From Serinibacter arcticus (GTDB taxonomy: Bacteria; Actinomycetota; Actinomycetes; Actinomycetales; Beutenbergiaceae): a stretch of 64,000 bases of DNA. Where the stretch lies: contig NZ_RHPJ01000002.1 in NCBI RefSeq assembly GCF_004786095.1, positions 496,001 to 560,000 of the forward strand. Direction: 5' to 3'. Below the pieces are notes generated by a model. It saw only the letters and a list, made by a program, of their open reading frames with translations, did no database searches and was not told where the DNA came from. Within the stretch, counting starts at the first letter, position 1; every line of letters begins with the position of its first letter. Position numbers and translations under genes: made by a program. This document shows positions 40,218 to 47,906 of this stretch, piece by piece.

Positions 40218-42445
40218 TCGCCCTCGGTCTCCCGACGGATGATGCGCGGGTCCCGACCCTGGCGATGCTGCTCGACGACGCGGCCACCACGCAGTGGCTC
40301 CGCGAGCACGGCGGGGCCGCGATGAGCGGCGCGACGGCGCGTGTCCGGTACCTGCGACACAAGCCGGGCACGTCGGTCCAGGCGTGGGTCGAGATCGCGA
40401 GGGGCGACGACGGCGCAGGTGCTCGCGAGATGAGCCACGCCGTCGTCCTCGGCACCGCCGCGCACGGCGAGCCCAAGCGGGCCAAGCTCGCCCGCACGGC
40501 GTCGCGTCGCGACACCTGGTCGGTCGGGGACGGGAGCGGCACCGCGGGGACCGTCGCGGTCGGGCACGCCGCCGACCGGCCGCTCCTCGCCCTCGCACCG
40601 CTGCTGCGCGAGGGCGCCACGACGCTGCGGCACAACCCCGGCCGGCGCTGGGTCGGCCGGGCCGCCTCGGGCGAGCTGCTGAAGGTCAGCGCGCCGGGGC
40701 GCGAGGCGACGGCGGTGCGCGCCGCCGCGCTGCTGGCCGAGCACGGCGTCCCCACACCGCGCGTGCTCCAGCACGGGGACGGGCTGCTGCGGCTGGAGTA
40801 CCGGGCCGGTCGCACGCTGGAGACGACGATCGACGGCGGGGGTGCACCGTCCTCGGACGTCCTGGTCGCGTTCGGTCACCTCGTCGCGGCCCTGCACGCG
40901 GTGCCGTCGCCGACGGCCGCGGGGCCCGACCGGGTGACGTCGCACGGCGACCTCTCGCCCGACCAGGTGCTGCTTCAGCCCGACGGCGCCCTCGCCCTCC
41001 TCGACCTCGACCGCGTCACGTGCGCACCGCCCGCGGCCGACCTCGGCAGCGTGCTCGGCGACGTGCTGGCCCGGCTGAGCACCGTCGCCGCCCCCGGCAC
41101 CGAGGCCGACGCCGTCGCGCACCGCGCGTGGACCCTCCTGCTCCCGGTGCTGGAGGGGTACCGCGCCGCGGGCGGCGTGGTGGCGGACGAGGACGTCGTC
41201 GCGGCCGGTGCCCTCTCGCTGCGCGGCCGTGCGGCCGAGCCGTGGCGCCGCCGCGAGCACGACGCCGCGGGCCAGGTGCGACGCCGTCGAGACCTCGCGC
41301 GGTTGCTCCCGACCCTCCTCGCCGCGCCCCGCAGGTCCGGGCGGAGCGGCTCGGCCCCCGTCGCGCGACGCCCGTCGGCCCCGCCCGACCGGGTGGTCGT
41401 CGACGGCGTCGAGCACACGGTGCTGCGCGGCTGGCCGCGCGGGCTGGACCGTGCGCTGCTCGAGCTCGGTGCCCCCGACGGGTCCCGGCGCGGCGCCGAG
41501 GCCGCCCTCGGCGGCGCCGACGGCGGGGACGCTCGGGTGCTCGTGCACCCGCGCGGCGCCGATCCGCGACTGCCCGCGTTCGCGGACCGCCTGGCGCGCG
41601 GCGAGAGCGTCGTCGTGCACCGGCCGGGTCGGCGCGCGGTGCTGCGCGCCGAGGGTCCCGGGGCGCCCTACGTCAAGGTCACGCGGCGCGGGCGGGCCGC
41701 CGTCGCCGCCCGACGCCACCGCGCCCTCGCCGGGGTCCTCGGGGAGAGCGCTCGCACGGCCGAGGTGCTGTGGTCGAGCGAGGACGCGCTGGCGACCGCG
41801 CCGCTGCCCGGGGTCACGCTCCTGGACCTCGGGCAGGACGCGGACGTCCCGACGGCGGCGCTCGCGGCGGCGTGGTCCGGCGTCGGGCGCGTGCTGCGGA
41901 CCCTGCGCGCGCGCGACGTCGAGGAGAGCGCCGACCTCGCGGCCGTCGCGACCCACGACGCCGAGGCCGAGGCCGCCACGACGCTCGCGTGGCTGGACCC
42001 GGCCCTGGCCTGGGGGCTGCTGCCCGCCGTCGACCCCGGGGAGGTGCGCGACGCGCTCGCGCCGCTCGTGGAGGGGGCCCGCGACGGGGCGGCCGAACCT
42101 GGCACGCTGCTGCACCGCGATCTGCACGACCAGCAGGTGCTCGTGGCGCCGGACGGCTCGCTGGGTCTGCTCGACCTCGACACGGTCGCCCGGGGCGAGA
42201 GCGCGCTGGACCTGGCGAACCTGCTCGCGCACCTGGACCTGCGCCAGCGCCAGGGTCTGCTGACGCCCGAGCGGCGCCGTCGCGCGGAGGAGGCCCTGCT
42301 GGCGGGCGCCGCGCCGGGGCCGAGGACGCTCGCGCGCACCCCCGCGCACCTCACCGTCGCGCGCCTGCGCCTGGCGGGCGTCTACGCGCTGCGACCGCGC
42401 TGGCGCGCGCTCGCCGGCGAGCTGCTGCTCGACACCCTGCGGTGA
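40214..42445 (+). CDS. Tandem phosphotransferase-like (APH/choline-kinase fold) protein
   Basis: A 743-residue protein made of two kinase-like halves. The first has the catalytic loop HGDLSPDQVLL at residue 244 and the metal-binding LLDLDRV about 262; the second has HRDLHDQQVLV at 634 and LLDLDTV about 652. Both keep the H-x-D-x4-(D/Q) and DLD pattern of aminoglycoside-phosphotransferase-type enzymes, so both may be active. An Arg/Ala-rich segment about 360-385 links them. It is the last gene of the coupled glycosyltransferase/exporter operon. Likely role (inference): phosphorylating a sugar, glycoside or lipid intermediate. Antibiotic resistance is less likely in this context. Confidence 0.8.
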   Translation: MIALGLPTDDARVPTLAMLLDDAATTQWLREHGGAAMSGATARVRYLRHKPGTSVQAWVEIARGDDGAGAREMSHAVVLGTAAHGEPKRAKLARTASRRDTWSVGDGSGTAGTVAVGHAADRPLLALAPLLREGATTLRHNPGRRWVGRAASGELLKVSAPGREATAVRAAALLAEHGVPTPRVLQHGDGLLRLEYRAGRTLETTIDGGGAPSSDVLVAFGHLVAALHAVPSPTAAGPDRVTSHGDLSPDQVLLQPDGALALLDLDRVTCAPPAADLGSVLGDVLARLSTVAAPGTEADAVAHRAWTLLLPVLEGYRAAGGVVADEDVVAAGALSLRGRAAEPWRRREHDAAGQVRRRRDLARLLPTLLAAPRRSGRSGSAPVARRPSAPPDRVVVDGVEHTVLRGWPRGLDRALLELGAPDGSRRGAEAALGGADGGDARVLVHPRGADPRLPAFADRLARGESVVVHRPGRRAVLRAEGPGAPYVKVTRRGRAAVAARRHRALAGVLGESARTAEVLWSSEDALATAPLPGVTLLDLGQDADVPTAALAAAWSGVGRVLRTLRARDVEESADLAAVATHDAEAEAATTLAWLDPALAWGLLPAVDPGEVRDALAPLVEGARDGAAEPGTLLHRDLHDQQVLVAPDGSLGLLDLDTVARGESALDLANLLAHLDLRQRQGLLTPERRRRAEEALLAGAAPGPRTLARTPAHLTVARLRLAGVYALRPRWRALAGELLLDTLR

Positions 42446-42490
42446 GGGCGGTCGGGGCGGACGCGGCCAGGACGACGGCGGCCCGGCCGG

Positions 42491-43444
42491 CTACTGCGTG
42501 TAGACGTCGTAGTGGTTGCCGACGGTGCCGCGGTCGTAGACCTTGCCCTGGAAGCCGAAGGGCGTGTCGATGATCGTGCCCTTCGGGGAGCTGTTGGCGA
42601 GAACGATGTAGCCGTCAGCGTCGGCGACGTAGCCGTCGGCGTTGATGTGCCGGCCGGGGATCGCGAGGCCGCCGCCCGGCAGCACGCTCTGCGAGTAGTA
42701 GGTGAAGCGGTAGCCGCCCCAGCTCACGGCGCCGGCACTCATGAGCTCGCGCAGCGTGAACAGCCTGGCCGACGTCGGGGCCTCGCTCGTGCCGACCTCG
42801 ACGATCTCCGTCACGGCCGCGGTGAGCTCCGTGGTCAGCACGGTCGTGCGGGCCACCTCGGCCCCGTCCAGCAGCGTGACCTCGCTCGTGGTGCGGGCCG
42901 TGCCCTCGGCGCCCTCCTGCACCACGCGGGTCTCGCCGAGCGGCAGCTCGTCGGTCTCGCGCCGCTCGGTCGGGTAGGGCGAGGTGACGTCCTCGGTGCG
43001 GTACTCGATCGCCCCGCGACCGATCGTGACCTCGGCGTCGGCCTGCGGCGCGGCCGCCAGATCGGCCGAGACGACGTCGTCCCACCCCAGCACGATCCCG
43101 GCCTCGGCCAGTGCGTCGGCCAGGGTGCTCGCCGTCGTCGGGACCTCGAGGCTCTTCCCGTCCACGACGACGGCGAAGCTCACCCCGAGCGTGTCGCTCA
43201 GCGCCGCACGGGCGTCGCCGCGGGACGCGGGGGTGACGTGGACGAGGTCGCCGGGTTCGAGCGCGGCGTTCAGGAGCGGGATGTCGGCGCTCCGGACGCG
43301 CGCGACGTCGGCGTCGGCCGCGACCGCCTCGCTGCCGGTCAGCTCGTGCACCACGACGGCCCCGGTGGCGGTCACGAGGACGGCGAGCACGCCGACGCCG
43401 GCGACGGCCTTGACGGCGCGGCGGGGTCTGGACGGCACGGTCAT
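42491..43444 (-). CDS. G5 and 3D domain cell-wall protein (Rpf-like architecture)
   Basis: A 317-residue exported protein: membrane-anchor or signal helix about 12-36, a DUF348 ubiquitin-like domain (SFAVVVDGKSLEVPTTA), a G5 domain (YPTERRETDELPLGETRVVQ, then SEVTLLDGAEVARTTV), and a C-terminal 3D domain (RFTYYSQ, GTIIDTPFGFQGKVYDRG, HYDVYTQ) with the aspartates that give it its name. DUF348-G5 is the usual start of resuscitation-promoting factors, whose transglycosylase domain is replaced here by 3D. It probably acts on peptidoglycan. ATG at 43444 has GAGGA at good spacing. Confidence 0.85.
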   Translation of the reverse strand: MTVPSRPRRAVKAVAGVGVLAVLVTATGAVVVHELTGSEAVAADADVARVRSADIPLLNAALEPGDLVHVTPASRGDARAALSDTLGVSFAVVVDGKSLEVPTTASTLADALAEAGIVLGWDDVVSADLAAAPQADAEVTIGRGAIEYRTEDVTSPYPTERRETDELPLGETRVVQEGAEGTARTTSEVTLLDGAEVARTTVLTTELTAAVTEIVEVGTSEAPTSARLFTLRELMSAGAVSWGGYRFTYYSQSVLPGGGLAIPGRHINADGYVADADGYIVLANSSPKGTIIDTPFGFQGKVYDRGTVGNHYDVYTQ

Positions 43445-43485
43445 GGGGGTCCTCGATTCCACGGGCAACCTGCCGACGGTAACGG

Positions 43486-43520
43486 AGCGGTCACGATGCT
43501 AGCGAGGACCAGTGACCGCT
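43486..43520 (-). terminator. Hairpin between the G5/3D gene and the upstream DUF4870-like gene
   Basis: AGCGGTCAC (43486-43494) pairs exactly with GTGACCGCT (43512-43520) across a 17-base loop. It begins 22 bases after the stop of the gene at 43543-44670 and could end that transcript, or act as an operator for the G5/3D gene. Confidence 0.45.
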
Positions 43521-43542
43521 GACACCCGCCAGTCGGGGAGGC

Positions 43543-44670
43543 TCAGTCCCGGAAGAACGGGATCGCGGGGACCCGGAACACCCGCCCCGCGCCCGCCCGC
43601 AGTCCGCCCACGATGCTGACCACGACGTGGACCAGGCTGAGCGCGAACCAGAGCGTGATGACCGTGCCGAGCGGGAAGAAGCCCTGGACCCCGGAGTCGC
43701 GCGCGAGCGTGAACAGCAGCACGAAGTGCCCCACGACCAGCAGGACGGTCAGCAGCGCGTAGGTCAGACCCCAGTTCGCCGCGTTCCGCCCGTTCTCGGC
43801 GTTCGGTCCACCGCGACGGCGCTGTCCGCGACCCACCGACGCCATCACGATGCCCGAGACCAGCGCCGAGAGGAACGGGATAGGGACGAGCGCGAGCAGA
43901 CCGATCAGCCACGGGGTGCCCGTCGGCGCGGGTGGCGGCACGGCGTACCCGGGCTGCGGGGGAGCGCCGTAGGTCTGGGGGAGAGCGCCGTAGGTCTGGG
44001 GGAGAGCGGGGTAGGGCTGGGGGTGGGCGCCGGAGGGCTGCGGCGTCGGCGGCATCGGGGCCGGCTGCGGGGCCGGCGTCGGTGCGGGAGGTGCGGGAGG
44101 TGCAGGAGGCGCGGCCGCAGGTGCGGGCGCGGCGTCGACGGGGCCGGGCTGGAAGTACAGCACCGACGGCCAGGCGCCGGCGCCGGTCGCCTGGGCGAGG
44201 TCCTTGGACGTGGTGCCGGGCGCCGTCTCGATCCACCACTCGGTGCGGGCGACCTCCGCGAGCTCGCGCTCGAACGCCTGCGCGAGCTCGGCGTCGCCGA
44301 CCTCGCCGTCGGCGCCGGGCAGCGCGGCGATCTCGAGGATCTCGCCGACCTCGAGCAGCAGGTGGCGACCGCGGCGCTGCGGGTCGTGCAGCGCGACCAG
44401 CGCCGCGCGCGACCACTCGCGCACCTCCTCGGTCTGCGGCAGCGCGTCGAGGTAGCGCTCGAGGGCTGCGACGCCGGCGTCGTAGTCGCCGAGGACGGCC
44501 TGGACCGGCGGGTCCCAGATGGTCGAGGGGACCGCGCGCGGCGCCGGCGACAGCAGCACCCGGTAGGCGTCGGGGACCGCCCACTTCCACTCCGCCAGGG
44601 CGCGGGGTCGCACGGTCGTGCCCTCGCCGGGAACCTCGTCGACGACGTACAGGTAGCTGCGGTTGGCCAT
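43543..44670 (-). CDS. Membrane protein with DUF4870-like C-terminus
   Basis: A 375-residue protein in three parts. Residues 1-165 are soluble (ANRSYLYVVDEVPGEG, then LVALHDPQRRGRHLLLEVGEIL and ARTEWWIETAPGTTSKDLA), resembling a domain seen alone in streptomycetes. Residues about 170-240 are a Pro/Ala/Gln-rich linker with two LPQTYGA copies. The C-terminal about 130 residues have three or four helices (GLLALVPIPFLSALVSGIVM, LTYALLTVLLVVGHFVLLF, ITLWFALSLVHVVVSIVGGL) like DUF4870/Tic20-type proteins. Function unknown. ATG at 44670 is 7 bases from a -10-like CAGGCT. Confidence 0.75.
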   Translation of the reverse strand: MANRSYLYVVDEVPGEGTTVRPRALAEWKWAVPDAYRVLLSPAPRAVPSTIWDPPVQAVLGDYDAGVAALERYLDALPQTEEVREWSRAALVALHDPQRRGRHLLLEVGEILEIAALPGADGEVGDAELAQAFERELAEVARTEWWIETAPGTTSKDLAQATGAGAWPSVLYFQPGPVDAAPAPAAAPPAPPAPPAPTPAPQPAPMPPTPQPSGAHPQPYPALPQTYGALPQTYGAPPQPGYAVPPPAPTGTPWLIGLLALVPIPFLSALVSGIVMASVGRGQRRRGGPNAENGRNAANWGLTYALLTVLLVVGHFVLLFTLARDSGVQGFFPLGTVITLWFALSLVHVVVSIVGGLRAGAGRVFRVPAIPFFRD

Positions 44671-44677
44671 GCGCACG

Positions 44678-44683
44678 AGCCTG
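44678..44683 (-). promoter_or_regulatory. Likely -10 element for the DUF4870-like gene
   Basis: CAGGCT on the minus strand ends 7 bases before the ATG at 44670; no ribosome-binding sequence is seen. Confidence 0.35.
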
Positions 44684-44737
44684 CCAGGTCGCTCACGGTG
44701 GTGAAGAAGCGGTCCACCGCGCGCCGTCGGACCTCCC

Positions 44738-44743
44738 TAGGGT
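44738..44743 (+). promoter_or_regulatory. Likely -10 element, leaderless mRNA for the DUF418 gene
   Basis: TAGGGT ends 7 bases before the GTG at 44751. Only 80 bases separate this start from the divergent one, and both appear to be leaderless. Confidence 0.45.
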
Positions 44744-44750
44744 GGTTCGC

Positions 44751-45980
44751 GTGACCAGCGCGCAGATCTCGCCCCGGACCACCGCCGAACCGACGAGCCT
44801 GACCACCCGCAGCCTCGCGCCCGACCTCGCCCGCGGCGCGATGCTGCTGCTCATCGCCCTCGCGAACATCCCCTGGTACCTCTGGGGCGCCGAGCAGCGC
44901 GACCTGTCGCAGCACCCGGTCGACGGCTCGACGCTCGACCGCGCGGTGCAGACGGTGATGCTGATCGCCGTCGACGCGCGCTCCTACCCGATGTTCGCGG
45001 CCCTGTTCGGGTACGGCATCTGGCAGCTGTACTCGCGCCAGGCCGCCGCTGGGACGCCGCACCGGGAGGCGCGGGCGCTGCTGCGCCGTCGGCACTGGTG
45101 GATGGTGGCGTTCGGCGGTGTGCACGCGCTGCTGCTGTGGGCGGGCGACATCGTCGGCGCGTACGGACTCGTCGGGCTGGTCCTCGTGGCGCTGTTCATC
45201 GACCGGGCCGACCGGACGCTGCGGACGTGGGCGATCGTGCTGACCTCCGTGCTGCTCGCCGCGGGCGTCCTGGCGCTGATCAGCGCGGCCCTCCTGGCCG
45301 CTGCCGGCGCTGACCTCGGAGCGTCGGGCCAGGTGGGCGTCGACACCGGGGTCGCAGAGCCGAGCTACCTCGCCTCGGTGCTCGATCGGGTCGTGACCTG
45401 GGCGGTCGGTGCGCCGGCGCAGGCGTTCCTCACGGGCACGATCCCGACGGCGGTGCTCGTCGGCATCCTCGCTGCGCGCCATCGCCTGCTCGAGGAGCCC
45501 GAGCGACACCTGCCGCTGCTGCGCCGCACGGCGGTCGTCGGCATCGCCGTCGGCTGGCTCGGGGGCGCCGTCACGGCCGCGCAGCACCTCGATCTGTGGG
45601 GGATCCCCGCCGCGCTGGACTGGGGCTTCCTGTTCCTCCAGACCTCGACGGGCCTGCTCGGCGGGCTCGGCTACGTCGCGCTGTTCGGACTGCTCGCCGC
45701 GCGGCTGCGGCGCCGGGAGCGCGGTCCGGGCCGCGTGGCGTGGGCGCTCCAGGCGGTCGGGAAGCGATCGCTCACGAGCTACCTCGCCCAGTCGGTGCTG
45801 ATGGCACCGCTGCTGGCCGCGTGGGGGTTCGGACTCGGGGCCGAGCTGTCCTCGGCCACCGCGGCGCTGGTGGCGGTCGGCGTGTGGCTGCTGACCGTCG
45901 GCCTCGCCTGCTGGCTCGAGTCCGCGGGTCGACGAGGTCCCGCCGAGCGAGCTCTCCGACGGCTCGCCTACCGACGCTAG
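44751..45980 (+). CDS. DUF418 family membrane protein
   Basis: A 409-residue integral membrane protein with about eight to ten helices. The N-terminal APDLARGAMLLLIALANIPWYL and the C-terminal GKRSLTSYLAQSVLMAPLL (within the DUF418 part, about 230-400) are characteristic. The family is distantly related to acyltransferase-3 membrane proteins; no activity is established. GTG at 44751 is divergent from the DUF4870-like gene. Confidence 0.88.
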   Translation: MTSAQISPRTTAEPTSLTTRSLAPDLARGAMLLLIALANIPWYLWGAEQRDLSQHPVDGSTLDRAVQTVMLIAVDARSYPMFAALFGYGIWQLYSRQAAAGTPHREARALLRRRHWWMVAFGGVHALLLWAGDIVGAYGLVGLVLVALFIDRADRTLRTWAIVLTSVLLAAGVLALISAALLAAAGADLGASGQVGVDTGVAEPSYLASVLDRVVTWAVGAPAQAFLTGTIPTAVLVGILAARHRLLEEPERHLPLLRRTAVVGIAVGWLGGAVTAAQHLDLWGIPAALDWGFLFLQTSTGLLGGLGYVALFGLLAARLRRRERGPGRVAWALQAVGKRSLTSYLAQSVLMAPLLAAWGFGLGAELSSATAALVAVGVWLLTVGLACWLESAGRRGPAERALRRLAYRR

Positions 45981-46385
45981 CGGGCCGTCGAGGCGCCGAC
46001 GACCGACCGGGAGAACGCCGTCGCGACCTGCGGTGTCACGACGATCGTGGCGGTGTGGCGGATGCACGAGGTGGGAGCGATCCGAAGTTGTCACTTCTGT
46101 CTCCCGTGGGGCAGAGTTGTCTCTACTTCCGCGCTCGTGACCTGTGGCGTCGGCACGTCAGGGCACCTCGGTCGCCCTCAACGGAAGAGGGCTCTCGTGT
46201 CCCGTCTCTCCCCCCAGGCATCCCCCGCGATCCCCGACGTCGGCCGCGGCTGCGCCCGGCACCCCCGCCTCCTCCCTGCCGAGCCCCGCTCGGTCGCCCT
46301 CCCGGCCCCGCCCACCGGACCGCGCGCGGCGTAGCGCGACGTGCACCCGACGACACCGTCGAGTTCAGTCATGGAGGAAGACCTG
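45981..46385. other. 405-base intergenic region without a clear gene
   Basis: A short frame with a GTG at 46199 can be read, but its product is Pro/Arg/Ala-rich like a random GC-rich frame and I do not call it. Two short inverted repeats lie at 46084-46118. The right end holds the ribosome-binding sequence GGAGGA (46373-46378) of the GAF-ANTAR gene. Confidence 0.6.
46084..46118. promoter_or_regulatory. Paired inverted repeats, possible operator
   Basis: GAAGT-TGTC-ACTTC (46084-46097) is followed about 16 bases later by AGAG-TTGT-CTCT. Both share a TTGTC core and a 22-base phase, close to two helical turns. They could be binding sites controlling the GAF-ANTAR gene about 270 bases downstream. 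Confidence 0.35.
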
Positions 46386-47216
46386 ATGGCGACGCCATCC
46401 CCCGCTCCCGTGCGTCCGGGCCGGTTCGGCGACCCGATGGCCCAGCTCGCCGCGCAGCTGGACGACCTCGCCACGCTCGACGAGACCGTCACCCTCGTGG
46501 TGCGGGCCGCCGTCGAGCTGCTCCCCGGCTGCGACGCCGCGAGCATCACTGTGCTCCGTCCGTCCGGTCGGCAGGAGTCGTTCGCGGCCTCGTCGGACCT
46601 GGCCGCCGGGGCTGATCGGCTGCAGCACGAGCTCGAGCAGGGTCCGTCCGTCGACCTCGCCGAGGGTGGCGCCGTCACGATCCTCGAGGTGCCCGACCTC
46701 GCCGAGGAGACCCGCTGGCCGCGGTGGGTCCCGAGGGTGCGGGCGGAGATCGGCGTCGCCTCCGTGCTCAGCGTGCCGCTGCTGAGCACCCGCAACGTCC
46801 GCGGCGCGCTCAACCTGTATGCGACGGCGCCGCACGCGTTCGACCGCCGCGCCGTCGAGATCGCCGCGGCCCTCGGCGTGCACGCGGGCATCGCCGTGCG
46901 CACCGCGCTGCTCGAGCACGACCTCGCCGAGGCGATCCCGAGCGCACGCCTGGTCGGTCAGGCGCAGGGACTGCTGATGGAGCGGTTCTCGATGGACCCG
47001 TCCGCGGCGTTCGCGGTGCTGCGGAGGATGTCGCAGACGACGAACGTCAAGGTCATCGAGATCGCGCGGCGGCTCGTCGAGCAGCGCACCGAGGAGGCCT
47101 CGTCGGCGGGCTCGGCGGCCTCGGGCTCCGGCGCGACGGCGCCCGCCGCCACCCCGCGCCATCCGACCGGGTCCGCGACCGGGACCGCGACCGGGGGAAC
47201 GGGACCCGCCTCCTAG
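46386..47216 (+). CDS. GAF-ANTAR regulator (RNA-binding antiterminator)
   Basis: A 276-residue cytoplasmic regulator. Residues about 15-165 are a GAF sensor domain (ALVVRAAVELLPGCDAASI-like start, then LSVPLLSTRNVRGALNLYA). Residues about 180-240 are an ANTAR domain (ARLVGQAQGLLMERFSMDPS, AFAVLRRMSQTTNVKVIEIA), which binds tandem RNA hairpins to prevent transcription termination. A Ser/Ala/Thr-rich tail follows. ATG at 46386 is 7 bases after GGAGGA. Its stop overlaps that of the convergent VIT gene within CTAG. Confidence 0.9.
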   Translation: MATPSPAPVRPGRFGDPMAQLAAQLDDLATLDETVTLVVRAAVELLPGCDAASITVLRPSGRQESFAASSDLAAGADRLQHELEQGPSVDLAEGGAVTILEVPDLAEETRWPRWVPRVRAEIGVASVLSVPLLSTRNVRGALNLYATAPHAFDRRAVEIAAALGVHAGIAVRTALLEHDLAEAIPSARLVGQAQGLLMERFSMDPSAAFAVLRRMSQTTNVKVIEIARRLVEQRTEEASSAGSAASGSGATAPAATPRHPTGSATGTATGGTGPAS

Positions 47217-47812
47217 AGGAGCTGCGTCCCGAGCAGGGTCCCGACGGCGAACGTCAGCCCCAGGGCCAGCCCGCCGCCGAGCACCACGCGCACGACGGCG
47301 CGACGGACCGGCGCGCGACCGAGCCGCGCGCCGATCCCACCGGTCAGCGCGAGCGCGAGCAGCGTGGCGGCAACCGTCGCCGGGACGCGGGCGGGTCCGG
47401 CCACCAGCGCGACGGTGAGGAACGGCAGCAGCGCACCGATCACGAACGCCACGGCCGAGGCGCCGCCGGCGTGCCAGGGGTTGACGATCTCGTCGTCCTG
47501 CAGCTCGGCCCGGCTGGCCAGCTGGGAGTCGCGCGCCGAGGAGACCGAGACGTACTCGCCGAGCGCCATCGACAGCGTCCCGCCCACCAGGGCGGCGAGA
47601 CCGGCGGTCACGACGGCCACCGTCGACGTCGTGGCTCCGGCGACACCGACGACGACGGCGGCGACCGAGACGATCCCGTCGTTGGCGCCGAGCACACCGG
47701 CCCGCAGCCAGTTCAGGTGCGCGGCGGTGGGCGCCGCCGGGGTGGTCGGCGCGGCCGGGGTCGTGGGGGAGGGGCGCGTGAGGCGCGGGGAGGGGAGCGG
47801 GAGCGTGGCCAT
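47213..47812 (-). CDS. VIT1/CCC1-family transporter lacking the cytoplasmic metal-binding segment
   Basis: A 199-residue membrane protein of the iron/manganese VIT family. The first helices are well conserved (HLNWLRAGVLGANDGIVSVA, GTLSMALGEYVSVSSARDSQ). In most bacterial members about 50-60 charged residues (the metal-binding helices) separate this from the next helix; here only a dozen residues (LASRAELQDDEI) lie before NPWHAGGASAVAFVIGALLP. The protein is correspondingly short. It may still transport metal without the cytoplasmic sensor part. ATG at 47812. DtxR-like sites lie upstream. Confidence 0.85.
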   Translation of the reverse strand: MATLPLPSPRLTRPSPTTPAAPTTPAAPTAAHLNWLRAGVLGANDGIVSVAAVVVGVAGATTSTVAVVTAGLAALVGGTLSMALGEYVSVSSARDSQLASRAELQDDEIVNPWHAGGASAVAFVIGALLPFLTVALVAGPARVPATVAATLLALALTGGIGARLGRAPVRRAVVRVVLGGGLALGLTFAVGTLLGTQLL

Positions 47813-47850
47813 GGGCCAACGACACACCCGTTCCGGACATTTCGCCAGCA

Positions 47851-47865
47851 AGGCAAGAATGCCCT
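47851..47865. promoter_or_regulatory. DtxR/IdeR-like box upstream of VIT gene
   Basis: AGGCAAGAATGCCCT resembles the core of the iron-regulator site AGGTTAGGCTAACCT (nine of 15 positions by eye) and is centred about 46 bases before the VIT start. A second candidate lies 27 bases further upstream. The AGGAATTCCT palindrome (47877-47886) sits between them. Confidence 0.35.
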
Positions 47866-47891
47866 TCCCCCGAGGCAGGAATTCCTCAGGA

Positions 47892-47906
47892 AAGGGAGCC
47901 TGGCCT
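47892..47906. promoter_or_regulatory. Second DtxR/IdeR-like box
   Basis: Read on the minus strand, AGGCCAGGCTCCCTT matches the same core at about 10 of 15 positions. It touches the end of the MFS gene. Two boxes in front of an iron-type transporter make iron control plausible. Confidence 0.3.

Noticed and set aside
43445-43542. Cyclic di-AMP (ydaO) riboswitch in front of the G5/3D gene, expected for some Rpf-like genes
   Set aside because: The 98-base gap is too short and lacks the conserved riboswitch blocks; only a simple hairpin is seen.
46199-46334. Short frame before the GAF-ANTAR gene
   Set aside because: Random-looking Pro/Arg/Ala composition and no recognisable homology or ribosome-binding sequence.
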